Source: UBA8079 sp049601915 (lineage in GTDB: Bacteria; Pseudomonadota; Alphaproteobacteria; UBA6615). Taken from it: a stretch of 64,000 bases of DNA. Location of the stretch: contig JBMYRB010000005.1 in NCBI GenBank assembly GCA_049601915.1, forward strand, positions 1-64,000, given 5' to 3'. Shown here piece by piece: positions 8,497-16,211 of this stretch (position 1 is its first letter; each line of letters begins with the position of its first letter). A program made the position numbers and the translations under genes. The notes below the pieces were generated by a model, which saw only the letters and a program-made list of their open reading frames with translations, ran no database searches and was not told the DNA's origin.

Positions 8497-9336
8497 ATGC
8501 TCGACCGAACGACATCCCTGTTGACCCTTGAGAATGTGGGGCTCAACCGCGGCGGCCGCTGGCTGGTGCGGGGTGTCGACCTGTCAGTGCATCGGGGCGA
8601 ATCCGTGACCTTGATCGGTCCGAATGGCGCAGGAAAGTCTACGACGGCCAAGATCGCGCTTGGCCTCATGAGCCCTGACGAGGGGCATGCCGCCCAGGCG
8701 TCAGGGTTAAAAGTCGGTTATGTGCCGCAACAACTCTCGATCGACTGGACATTGCCGTTAACTGTCCGGCGTTTCATGTCCCTGACCAACCGTGTGAGTG
8801 ACAAGGATCTGCACGCCGCGCTTGAGACGGTCGGAATCGCCGAGATGGCCGATGCCGAGGTGCGACACCTGTCAGGCGGCGAGTTCCAGCGAACGCTGCT
8901 GGCCCGCGCGATCGCCCGAAACCCCGACCTCCTCGTACTCGACGAGCCGGTCCAGGGCGTGGATTTCTCGGGCGAGATCGCACTTTACGAGCTGATCGGC
9001 GAAATCCGACGGACCCTGGGCTGCGGCATCCTGATGATCTCCCACGACCTGCATGTGGTGATGGCCGATACGGACAGCGTGGTCTGCATGAACGGTCATG
9101 TCTGTTGCCAGGGGCCGCCGCGGATGGTTGCGGAGAATCCGGAGTATCTGGCCCTGTTCGGGGCCCGGGCGGCGGGCGCGCTCGCGGTCTACGAGCACGC
9201 CCATGATCACACCCATCTGCCCGATGGTACGGTACGCCACGCCGATGGCAGCGTGACGGACTCGTGTCATCCTGACGATGGGCATCACGATCATGATCCC
9301 GCGACCAGTGAGGAAAAGGCAGATCATGCTGGATGA
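8497..9336 (+). CDS. znuC: zinc ABC transporter ATP-binding protein ZnuC
   Basis: The 279-residue ATPase powers zinc import with ZnuB and ZnuA at the inner membrane. Walker A is GPNGAGKST near residue 44, the Q loop is in VGYVPQQLS, the signature is LSGGEFQR, Walker B is LLVLDEP, and the switch His is in MISHDLH. The last 45 residues are His/Asp rich (EHAHDHTHLPDG, DDGHHDHD), a tail common in ZnuC of alphaproteobacteria that may bind zinc. ATG 8497 was preferred over upstream starts because the preceding codons are not family-like. The end overlaps znuB by 11 bases. Confidence 0.94.
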   Translation: MLDRTTSLLTLENVGLNRGGRWLVRGVDLSVHRGESVTLIGPNGAGKSTTAKIALGLMSPDEGHAAQASGLKVGYVPQQLSIDWTLPLTVRRFMSLTNRVSDKDLHAALETVGIAEMADAEVRHLSGGEFQRTLLARAIARNPDLLVLDEPVQGVDFSGEIALYELIGEIRRTLGCGILMISHDLHVVMADTDSVVCMNGHVCCQGPPRMVAENPEYLALFGARAAGALAVYEHAHDHTHLPDGTVRHADGSVTDSCHPDDGHHDHDPATSEEKADHAG

Positions 9337-10144
9337 CTTCTTCGTCCGCGCGCTCGTCGCAGGCATCGGTGTGGCCGTTGTTGTGGGCCCGCTTGGTTGT
9401 CTGATCGTCTGGCGCCGGCTCGCCTATTTCGGCGACACGCTCTCACACTCGGCGTTGCTGGGTGTGGCACTGGCGCTGCTGCTGCAGGTCAATATCACCG
9501 CCGCTGTCTTTGTGGTCTCTGCCCTTGTCGCGCTATCCCTGCTCTTGTTGCAGCGGCGGGCCAGCCTGTCATCAGATTCCCTGCTCGGACTTCTCGCCCA
9601 TTCGTCCCTCGCCCTCGGCCTGGTTGCGCTGGCGTTCCTGCCCAACGTGCGCGTGGATCTTATGGGTTTTCTGTTCGGCGATATCCTCGCGGTCTCGGTG
9701 ACCGATATTGCCGTGATCTATATCGGCGGCGCGGCGGTCCTGCTCGTGCTTGTGTTCGTCTGGCGGCCACTCTTCGCCGCGACGGTGAACTATGAGCTTG
9801 CCGAGGCGGAGGGTATGAAGCCCGCCCGCGCGAACCTGATCTTCATGTTCCTTATGGCGACGGTCATCGCAATTTCCATGAAGATCGTCGGTGTGTTGCT
9901 GATCACGGCGTTATTGATCATCCCGGCCGCCACGGCACGCCGGATGGCGTCGGGCCCGGAGGCCATGGCCCTGATCGCGGTCGTGCTAGGGATCATTGCC
10001 GTGGTGGCGGGCCTGTATGGATCCCTGGAATGGGATACGCCGTCCGGTCCCTCGATCGTCGTCGCGGCCCTGGTTTTCTTCCTGTTGGCGTTGTTGCCTG
10101 CTGCAGGCATAATCTCGAGAGGCTCGTCCAGCCAGGGAAACTAA
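9326..10144 (+). CDS. znuB: zinc ABC transporter permease ZnuB
   Basis: A 272-residue inner-membrane permease of the ABC-3 family with about eight hydrophobic helices. Typical segments include GPLGCLIVWRRLAYFGDTLSHSALLG in the first third and MKIVGVLLITALLIIPAATAR in the last third. The ATG at 9326 lies inside the end of znuC, so translation is coupled. The zur gene begins only four bases after its stop, giving one znuCB-zur operon. Confidence 0.94.
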   Translation: MLDDFFVRALVAGIGVAVVVGPLGCLIVWRRLAYFGDTLSHSALLGVALALLLQVNITAAVFVVSALVALSLLLLQRRASLSSDSLLGLLAHSSLALGLVALAFLPNVRVDLMGFLFGDILAVSVTDIAVIYIGGAAVLLVLVFVWRPLFAATVNYELAEAEGMKPARANLIFMFLMATVIAISMKIVGVLLITALLIIPAATARRMASGPEAMALIAVVLGIIAVVAGLYGSLEWDTPSGPSIVVAALVFFLLALLPAAGIISRGSSSQGN

Positions 10145-10148
10145 GTCC

Positions 10149-10577
10149 ATGAATGCCGAGACCGCGACACATACTCAACCTGACTTGACTCGCAACCAAG
10201 CGCTTGTGTTCGGCGCGCTTGAGGGGGCCGATGCGCCGCTCAGCGCCTACACGATCCTGGATCAGTTGCGCGATGACGGCCTGCGCGCGCCGTTGCAGGT
10301 CTATCGAGCGCTGGACAAGCTGGTCGCGTTTGGCTTGGTGCATCGGCTCGAGAGCCTGAATGCCTTCGTCGCCTGCAACCATCCCGTCGGTGAGGCAGGC
10401 GGCGAGTCCCATGGCGCGGCGGCGTTTGCCATCTGCGAGAATTGCGACAGCGTGGCGGAGTTCACTGAGCAGGATGTGGCCGCGCGGCTGCGCAGCTGGG
10501 CGAAGGCCGAGGGGTTTGAGCCCCACAGCACGGTGATCGAGCTGCGCGGTTTGTGCGAGACCTGCCGCGCGGCTTAG
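10149..10577 (+). CDS. zur: Fur-family zinc regulator Zur
   Basis: A 142-residue repressor with an N-terminal winged helix (LQVYRALDKLVAFGLVHRLE) and a C-terminal metal-sensing and dimerisation half. Two cysteine pairs, CENCDS near residue 98 and CETC near 138, form the structural zinc site of Zur and Fur proteins. Its place as last gene of the znuCB operon identifies it as Zur rather than Fur, and implies autoregulation through the palindromes at 8367-8430. The start codon lies four bases after znuB. Confidence 0.93.
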   Translation: MNAETATHTQPDLTRNQALVFGALEGADAPLSAYTILDQLRDDGLRAPLQVYRALDKLVAFGLVHRLESLNAFVACNHPVGEAGGESHGAAAFAICENCDSVAEFTEQDVAARLRSWAKAEGFEPHSTVIELRGLCETCRAA

Positions 10578-10689
10578 GCAGCGCGGCCATCCCCAGGGTA
10601 TTTTCCCAAGTTGTGCTTGACGCAACGTCCGGCGTTTGGGACACCCCCTCTTTCGAATTCCACAAAAGTAAAATCCGGAGGAGCCGCCC

Positions 10690-11805
10690 ATGGCCGGAAA
10701 TGTTGCAAATATTGATCCCTATGGTTCCAGCGCGGGCCGGGCCCATCCCGACCACTACAAGCGTCCCGACACGCTGATCGTCGATATCCATGGTCACATC
10801 ATGACGGAGGGTGTGGACGAAGAGGTGCGCAAGCATGTCCCGGCCATGTCCCTCGACGCGGTCAAGTATGCCAGCCCGCTCACCCGCGAGCTGAACAAGA
10901 AGCAAAACGAAGATCGCCATGAGGAACTGGTCGGCGTGACCAAGCGCCTCGCCGACATGGACAAGATGTGTGTTGACGTGATGGCGATCTCGCCCCAGCC
11001 GCCGCAGATGCATTATGACGCCCCCGACGCGCTGGGCCAGGAGACGGCCCAGAAGGTCAACGACAACATCGCCAATGCCGTCTCACAGGCGCCCGACCGC
11101 CTGATCGGCCTCGGCACCGTGCCCCTGCAGAACACCGACATGGCGCTCAAGGAGCTTGACCGGATCATCAACGAGCTCGGCTTCAAGGGCATCCAGATCG
11201 GCGCGCAGATCGGCCAGGACGAACTCTCGGCCGAACGCCTCGAGCCCTTCTGGGCCAAGTGCGAGGAACTGGACATTCCGATCCTGCTGCACCCGACGTC
11301 GTTTGCCAGCGAGCGTTTCGGCGCCCATTACCTGACCAACATCATCGGCAACCCCCTAGATACGACGGTCGCGATCCACTACCTAATCTTCGACGGCGTG
11401 CTGGCCCGCTATCCGGGTCTGAAGATCGTCGCCGTCCACGGCGGCGCCTTCGTTGCGGCCTATTCCGCGCGCATGGACCATGCCTGGGGCCAGCGCGAGG
11501 ATTGCTGCCTGCATATCGACCAGCCGCCGACAAGCTATCTCAAGAACATGTATTTCGACACGACGGTTTTCTCAACGGATCAGCTCGATTACCTGGCCAA
11601 GCAGTACGGTACGGACCGGATCGTACTCGGCACCGACTATCCGTTCGACATGGCCGACTACGACCCGACGGAGCACATCATGGGGCTCGACGACAGCTAT
11701 TCGGCGGCCGACAAGGAGGCCATGTGCGGTCTGACGTCTGCCGACCTGCTCAAGGTCGACGTCAACGATTTCGCCCGCGCCAACCCCCAAGAGAACTGGA
11801 GCTAG
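10690..11805 (+). CDS. amidohydrolase, ACMSD-like (amidohydro_2)
   Basis: A 371-residue paralogue of the amidohydrolase at 1019, with the same motif order: VDIHGHIM at residues 31-38, LLHPTSFASERFG near 200, VAVHGGAFVAAYSARMDHAW near 250 and LGTDYPFDMADYD near 320. The protein should be a metal-dependent hydrolase or decarboxylase of a carboxylated ring compound. A strong Shine-Dalgarno sequence (GGAGGAG) precedes the ATG, and a clear hairpin terminator follows 30 bases after the stop, so it is a single-gene unit. No neighbour fixes the substrate. Confidence 0.88.
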   Translation: MAGNVANIDPYGSSAGRAHPDHYKRPDTLIVDIHGHIMTEGVDEEVRKHVPAMSLDAVKYASPLTRELNKKQNEDRHEELVGVTKRLADMDKMCVDVMAISPQPPQMHYDAPDALGQETAQKVNDNIANAVSQAPDRLIGLGTVPLQNTDMALKELDRIINELGFKGIQIGAQIGQDELSAERLEPFWAKCEELDIPILLHPTSFASERFGAHYLTNIIGNPLDTTVAIHYLIFDGVLARYPGLKIVAVHGGAFVAAYSARMDHAWGQREDCCLHIDQPPTSYLKNMYFDTTVFSTDQLDYLAKQYGTDRIVLGTDYPFDMADYDPTEHIMGLDDSYSAADKEAMCGLTSADLLKVDVNDFARANPQENWS

Positions 11806-11833
11806 CGCACAGCGGAAATGCCACAGCATGATT

Positions 11834-11864
11834 AAAAGCCGCCGGGGTTTCCGGCGGCTTTTTC
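11834..11864 (+). terminator. Rho-independent terminator after the amidohydrolase
   Basis: AAAGCCGCCGG and CCGGCGGCTTTTT form a perfect eleven-pair hairpin with a short G/T loop and end in a T tract. It closes the amidohydrolase transcript and, being symmetrical, can also stop leftward transcription of the isomerase gene that ends at 11875. Confidence 0.88.
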
Positions 11865-11874
11865 GTTTCTGGAA

Positions 11875-12711
11875 CTAACCGTCGTCCCCGAAGATAGCCC
11901 GGTGACGTGCGATGGCCACGTCGATCACTTCGTCGGGGTCGCGCTGCCAGCAGTTTCGCTCGGAGAAGAGCTCCAGTTCATCATAGCCGTCGAAGCCCGC
12001 GTGGCGGACCTGTTTACCGAGTGCGCGTATAGGGATCACCCCGTCGCCGAGCATGCCCCGGTCCGAGCCGTCGGCCGTCGTGGTGTCGCGCAGCCAGTCG
12101 CTGATCTGGAACGAGATAATTCTACCATGTGTGGCCCGAATCGAATCCTCCAGGTCCGGGTCCCACCACACGTGATAGGCGTCGACGATCAGGCCGGTGC
12201 CGTCGCCGAGTTCCTAGTAGACCGCATTGGCCTGACCCAGGGTGCTCCAGATGCAGCCGCCGGCAACCTGCATGGGGTGGATCGCCTCCAGCCCCAGGGT
12301 CACACCCGCCGCGCGGGCCTCAGGCAAGAGCCGGGCGACCGCGTCGTGGGCGCGGGCCCGGGCCCCGTCCAGATCGGTCGAGCCCGCGGGCAGGCCGCTC
12401 GATATCATCGCCAGATTGGTGGCGTCGAGCTCGGCGGCCAGGTCGATGGCGCGGCGATTCTCCTCATGGTTCGCGGCGATCCGTGCCGGATCTTCCTCCG
12501 TCAGGGACGCGCAGCGAGAGACACCGAGCATCTTGAGCCCGCCGTTGGAGATCAGCCTCGCCGCCTTGCCGGACCCGTACGCCTCAACCTGGGATCGGCG
12601 CACGGTCAGCGCCCGGATACCCTGTCGGGCATAGCCCTCGATCGAGTCGACGAAGCCCCATTGCCGCTCCATCGTTCCCTGATGCATCGCGAATCGTTCG
12701 GGTGCCGTCAT
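11875..12711 (-). pseudogene. sugar phosphate isomerase/epimerase with in-frame TAG
   Basis: A 279-codon frame encodes a xylose-isomerase-like TIM barrel (AP endonuclease family 2). Signs include LGLEAIHPMQ with the metal-site Glu, DAYHVWWDPDLE with Asp and His ligands, RIISFQISDWL, and the closing DGYDELELFSE. A single TAG at 12214-12216 follows NAVY and precedes ELGDGTG without a change of frame, at the point where related proteins usually have an acidic or Gln residue. The downstream 113 codons are fully readable. The gene is probably a recent pseudogene unless the base is an error. Hairpins at both ends make it a separate unit. Confidence 0.82.
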
Positions 12712-12731
12712 GTTTTCGTCTTCCGGTAGAG

Positions 12732-12763
12732 AAAAAGCCGCCGGGACATCCCGACGGCTTTTT
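12732..12763 (-). terminator. bidirectional hairpin terminator after TRAP operon
   Basis: AAAAAGCCG and CGGCTTTTT bracket a GC-rich stem (GCCGCCGGG / CCCGACGGC, one mismatch) with A and T tracts on the two sides. It lies between the end of the leftward TRAP permease gene and the start of the isomerase gene, so it terminates the dctPQM transcript. Confidence 0.8.
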
Positions 12764-12789
12764 CGTGCGAGTCTAGATCGCCGTTGCCG

Positions 12790-14160
12790 TTACGGGAACA
12801 GCAAGTTGGGCAGGTATGTTGCGATCTCCGGGAATCGGACAATGAGCGCCATGGCTACCAGCATAATGATCCAGTAGGGGATCGAGCTCTTGAAGATGGT
12901 CATCACGTTCATCTCGGGATCGATATCCTGGATCGCCGATTTGACCGTGTAGACCAGTAACCCGAAGGGTGGCGTCAGCAGTCCGGCCTCGATCGCGATG
13001 ATCGCGATGATGGCAAACGCGATCGGGTCGAAGCCTAGCTGGATGGCGATGGGCGAGAAGATCGCCGCGGTCAGCAGCATGATCGAGATCGAATCGATGA
13101 TCATGCCCAGCGCGAACCAGATCAGCACCATCACGGCGATGATCATCCACGGCTCCATGCCCGAGCCGATGAACAGGCTCTCGATGGCGTTCGCCATGCC
13201 GGTCATGGCCAGCGTGCGCGAGTAGAGGGAGGCGGCCACCAGCAGCAGCAGGATCGGCGCGGACGTCTTGCCGACGGACAGGACGGCGCCGATGAAGTCC
13301 CGGAACTTCATGCCCTTGATGAGCGCCAGGACGAGGCCGATGAAGGCGCCCGCACCCGCACCCTCGGTCGGCGAGAAGACGCCGAACCAGATGCCGCCCA
13401 ACACGGCGACGATCACGGCGACGATGCCGAACAAGCTGATGAGGAACTGGGTCGTCGAGACCTCTTCCTCGTCGTCGGCGGGCCCGGCGGCGGTAACCGC
13501 GGCCGGATTCTGCACCACGCCCACGCCGACGACCGACGGTTTTACGATCGCCATGGTGAAGACATAGATAATGAACATCGAGGTCAGCATCAGACCCGGC
13601 AGGACGCCGCCGGCGAAAAGCTGGCCGATAGACTGCTCAGTCAGGATGCCCCAGACGATCATCAGGACACTTGGGGGGATAAGCATCCCTAGGCAGCTGG
13701 AGCCGGCGACGGTGCCGAGCGCGAAGCCCGGGTGATAGCCGAACCGTTTCATCTCGGGATAGGCTATACGTGAGAAGGTTGCCGCGGATGCGATGCTGAC
13801 ACCCGTCACAAACGAGAACAGCGCATTGCCGATGACCGTGGCGATGCCGAGGCGGCCGGGCAGTCGGCGCAGCATACGGTTCACGCCGCGATACACGTCG
13901 GTGACGGTTCCCGACTTGCTGATGAATTCGCCCATCAGCAGGAACAGGGGTATGACCGCGAAGACGAATTCGCGGATGGCCTCATAGGCGGTTGCGGCCA
14001 GCATGCGCTGGACGGTGCCGAAGGCGTAAACGTCGGCCCCGGTCACCAGAAAAATGCCCAGCGCGCTGGTCATGCCTAGGGCGATGGCGATGTGCACGCC
14101 GATGGCCACGAGGGCGATCAGGCACACGATCAGCAGGATTGCGATATTGGCTTCGAACAC
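12790..14160 (-). CDS. dctM: TRAP transporter large permease DctM
   Basis: The 456-residue inner-membrane protein has about twelve hydrophobic helices and is the ion-coupled transport subunit of a TRAP system. Typical DctM segments are FVFAVIPLFLLMGEFISKSG, ATFSRIAYPEMKRFGYHP, LGMLIPPSVLMIVWG and EAGLLTPPFGLLVY. A charged cytosolic insert (PADDEEEVS) sits near residue 230. It is last in the operon, 32 bases after dctQ, and is followed by a hairpin terminator. The substrate of this TRAP system is probably an organic acid but cannot be read from the sequence. Confidence 0.93.
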   Translation of the reverse strand: MFEANIAILLIVCLIALVAIGVHIAIALGMTSALGIFLVTGADVYAFGTVQRMLAATAYEAIREFVFAVIPLFLLMGEFISKSGTVTDVYRGVNRMLRRLPGRLGIATVIGNALFSFVTGVSIASAATFSRIAYPEMKRFGYHPGFALGTVAGSSCLGMLIPPSVLMIVWGILTEQSIGQLFAGGVLPGLMLTSMFIIYVFTMAIVKPSVVGVGVVQNPAAVTAAGPADDEEEVSTTQFLISLFGIVAVIVAVLGGIWFGVFSPTEGAGAGAFIGLVLALIKGMKFRDFIGAVLSVGKTSAPILLLLVAASLYSRTLAMTGMANAIESLFIGSGMEPWMIIAVMVLIWFALGMIIDSISIMLLTAAIFSPIAIQLGFDPIAFAIIAIIAIEAGLLTPPFGLLVYTVKSAIQDIDPEMNVMTIFKSSIPYWIIMLVAMALIVRFPEIATYLPNLLFP

Positions 14161-14192
14161 GGCGGTGGTTCCTTCTTCGTCGCGGTGCGGCG

Positions 14193-14720
14193 CTAGTGCT
14201 GCGGCGGCGCGTCCGGATCCACTTCGGAATCCAGCAGTTCGGGTTTGAAGATGTCGATATAGGCCATCACGAGATAGTTCAGCAGGGCCAGCGCGCTGCC
14301 GCCGATGACGGTCCAGCGGGCGGGCCAGGAGGGGACGCGGAGCGCCCCTTCGCCTTCATACTCGCCCTCGACGAAGGAGGCGATGCTCTCCTCCCAGCCG
14401 CCGGTGATGATCATCAGGAAGAAGGCGGCGCCGAGCAGATAGCCGATGGCAGCGAGGATGCGCTGGACCTTCGGCGGCATGTGCACCACCAGGAAGTCCG
14501 CGCGCAGCATGGAGCGGCTGCGGATCGCGTAGCCGGCCTGCAGGAATACGATAATCACAATCGAGGCGGTGACGAGTTCTGTCGTGCCGTTGATCGGTGC
14601 GTCGAAGGCGCCGCGTCCGGTAACATCCGCGAGAATCATGAAAGTCAGTGCGAAGGCCCAAAGGGCGGCCACGATCATCAGGAACTTCGAGATGCGGTCG
14701 CTAAAGGTAATCAGGTTCAT
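14193..14720 (-). CDS. dctQ: TRAP transporter small permease DctQ
   Basis: A 175-residue membrane protein with four hydrophobic helices, the usual size and topology of DctQ. The start MNLITFSDRISKFL leads into helix one, and the family-like ADVTGRGAFDAPINGTTEL and QAGYAIRSRSMLRADF follow. The C terminus is hydrophilic. It lies between the binding-protein gene and dctM, and a ten-pair hairpin stands just before it. Confidence 0.9.
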   Translation of the reverse strand: MNLITFSDRISKFLMIVAALWAFALTFMILADVTGRGAFDAPINGTTELVTASIVIIVFLQAGYAIRSRSMLRADFLVVHMPPKVQRILAAIGYLLGAAFFLMIITGGWEESIASFVEGEYEGEGALRVPSWPARWTVIGGSALALLNYLVMAYIDIFKPELLDSEVDPDAPPQH

Positions 14721-14783
14721 TTTGTCTTCCTCAACTGCACTCGGGCGCCATCATCCGGAAGCTGGAGGGTATCAGATGAAAGA

Positions 14784-14816
14784 CCGGCTGGCGCTCCTGA
14801 AGGAATCGCCAGCCGG
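14784..14816 (-). terminator. intercistronic hairpin between dctP and dctQ
   Basis: CCGGCTGGCG (14784-14793) and CGCCAGCCGG (14807-14816) form a perfect ten-pair stem with a 13-base loop. On the leftward transcript only a weak TCTTTC run follows, so it probably acts as a partial terminator or as a 3' end stabiliser, allowing more binding protein than permease. Confidence 0.65.
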
Positions 14817-14857
14817 ATATTCATTTGTGCCGGACGAATCCGGCTTGGGCGGAACGG

Positions 14858-15943
14858 CTACTTAACGACGTAGCGTACCGGCCATTTGTAGCCTTGCTTT
14901 TCAGCAGCGGCAAGGTAGTCGTTCAGGATGGCCTTGGCCGGGAAGCCTTTGCCTTCGAGCTCGTCGGCATGCTTCTGTGGCCAGTGAGCTAGGCCCTCGG
15001 CCCAGCCCTGACGCACGTCGGCCGGGAGGTCGGTGACGGTGATGTTCTCACGCAGCCACTTCATGTCCTTCTCGTAGCCGGCCTTGTTGCCGGTCCCGGT
15101 CAGGGCTTGGAAGCGGCCCGCCACTTCCTGGAAGATCGGTTTGGCGTCGGCCGGGAGACGATCCCAGAAACGGTTGTTGACAGTCAGGCCATGCCAGGTG
15201 ATTGAGCCGAAGCCGATGGTCGTGTAGTACTTGCCGACCTCATGCAGCTTGAAGACCGGACCCCAGGCGCTGGGGAACATGATGCCGCCCTCGGCGACAC
15301 CGGTCTTGATCTTCTGGTACCAGCCCGGGAGACCGTCGGTCACCGGGATGATGCCGATGCCGGCCTGCTCCATCCAGTTCAGGTTGAGGCCCGCGCCCAG
15401 GATCTTGTGACCCTTGAGGTCTTCGAGCTTCTTCCAGGGGAAGTTGGTGCCGAGGTTGTAGCCGCCGTCGCCGATGATCGCGAGCAGGGTCTGATCGAAG
15501 TCCTGGAAACGCTTGGACAGGCTCGGATACTTCTCATAGATCTCCGCCGCCGCGGCGACGCTCTTGACCGGATCCATGGTGCCGAAGGGCAGCATGATCT
15601 GGAAGGCATGCATCGGAAGCTTGGAGGCCTCGAAGCAGTAGCAGAAGCCGCCCACATCGACGACGCCGTTCTGGACGCCTTCGAAGGTGTCGAACACCTT
15701 GACGATCGAGCCACTGTAACCCTCGATGAAGTTAACCGTGTGATCGGTCTTGGCCTCGATGGCCTTCTTCAGTTCTGGCTGGAAGAAATTCTTCATCAGA
15801 CCCGCATAGACGACGGTCGGCGGATGGCCGGACGCGATGCGGATGTTGATGGTGTCTGCGACCGACGGGGCGCTTGCGGCGACCATCGAGCCGGCGATCG
15901 TGCCGGCGGCGAGGGCCAGTTTCAGGTTCTTCAGGTGTTTCAT
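14858..15943 (-). CDS. dctP: TRAP transporter substrate-binding protein DctP
   Basis: A 361-residue periplasmic binding protein. Residues 1-29 are a Sec signal peptide ending APSVADT. The mature part has SGHPPTVVYAGLMKNFF at its start and LEDLKGHKILGAGLNLNW, the usual lobe-crossing segment of DctP proteins. The start was chosen at 15943 because AGGAGGAACCGAG precedes it; the frame is open further upstream but that part is not family-like. It is first of the dctPQM operon and presumably feeds the permeases an organic acid. The ligand cannot be assigned. Confidence 0.92.
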   Translation of the reverse strand: MKHLKNLKLALAAGTIAGSMVAASAPSVADTINIRIASGHPPTVVYAGLMKNFFQPELKKAIEAKTDHTVNFIEGYSGSIVKVFDTFEGVQNGVVDVGGFCYCFEASKLPMHAFQIMLPFGTMDPVKSVAAAAEIYEKYPSLSKRFQDFDQTLLAIIGDGGYNLGTNFPWKKLEDLKGHKILGAGLNLNWMEQAGIGIIPVTDGLPGWYQKIKTGVAEGGIMFPSAWGPVFKLHEVGKYYTTIGFGSITWHGLTVNNRFWDRLPADAKPIFQEVAGRFQALTGTGNKAGYEKDMKWLRENITVTDLPADVRQGWAEGLAHWPQKHADELEGKGFPAKAILNDYLAAAEKQGYKWPVRYVVK

Positions 15944-16211
15944 CTCGGTTCCTCCTAGGATGGTGCGACGGATGGATAACGTTTTGAGTTTTGGCGGGAT
16001 GGTTCCCGCAATAGCGCGCAACCCGTCATTATAGTTATATAAGACTAGACCAATGCGGCGGTCCCGGCGACCCATCTGCATGAGATACCTGATCCGTTTG
16101 GGCACAACTGTGCGCAAATCCCCGTCATAAGGGGCCGAATTCATCGTTTGTCTCGGCTGGATTTTTACCGCCATCCATTCCACTATTGGAAAAATTGGAT
16201 TGGAGGAAATC

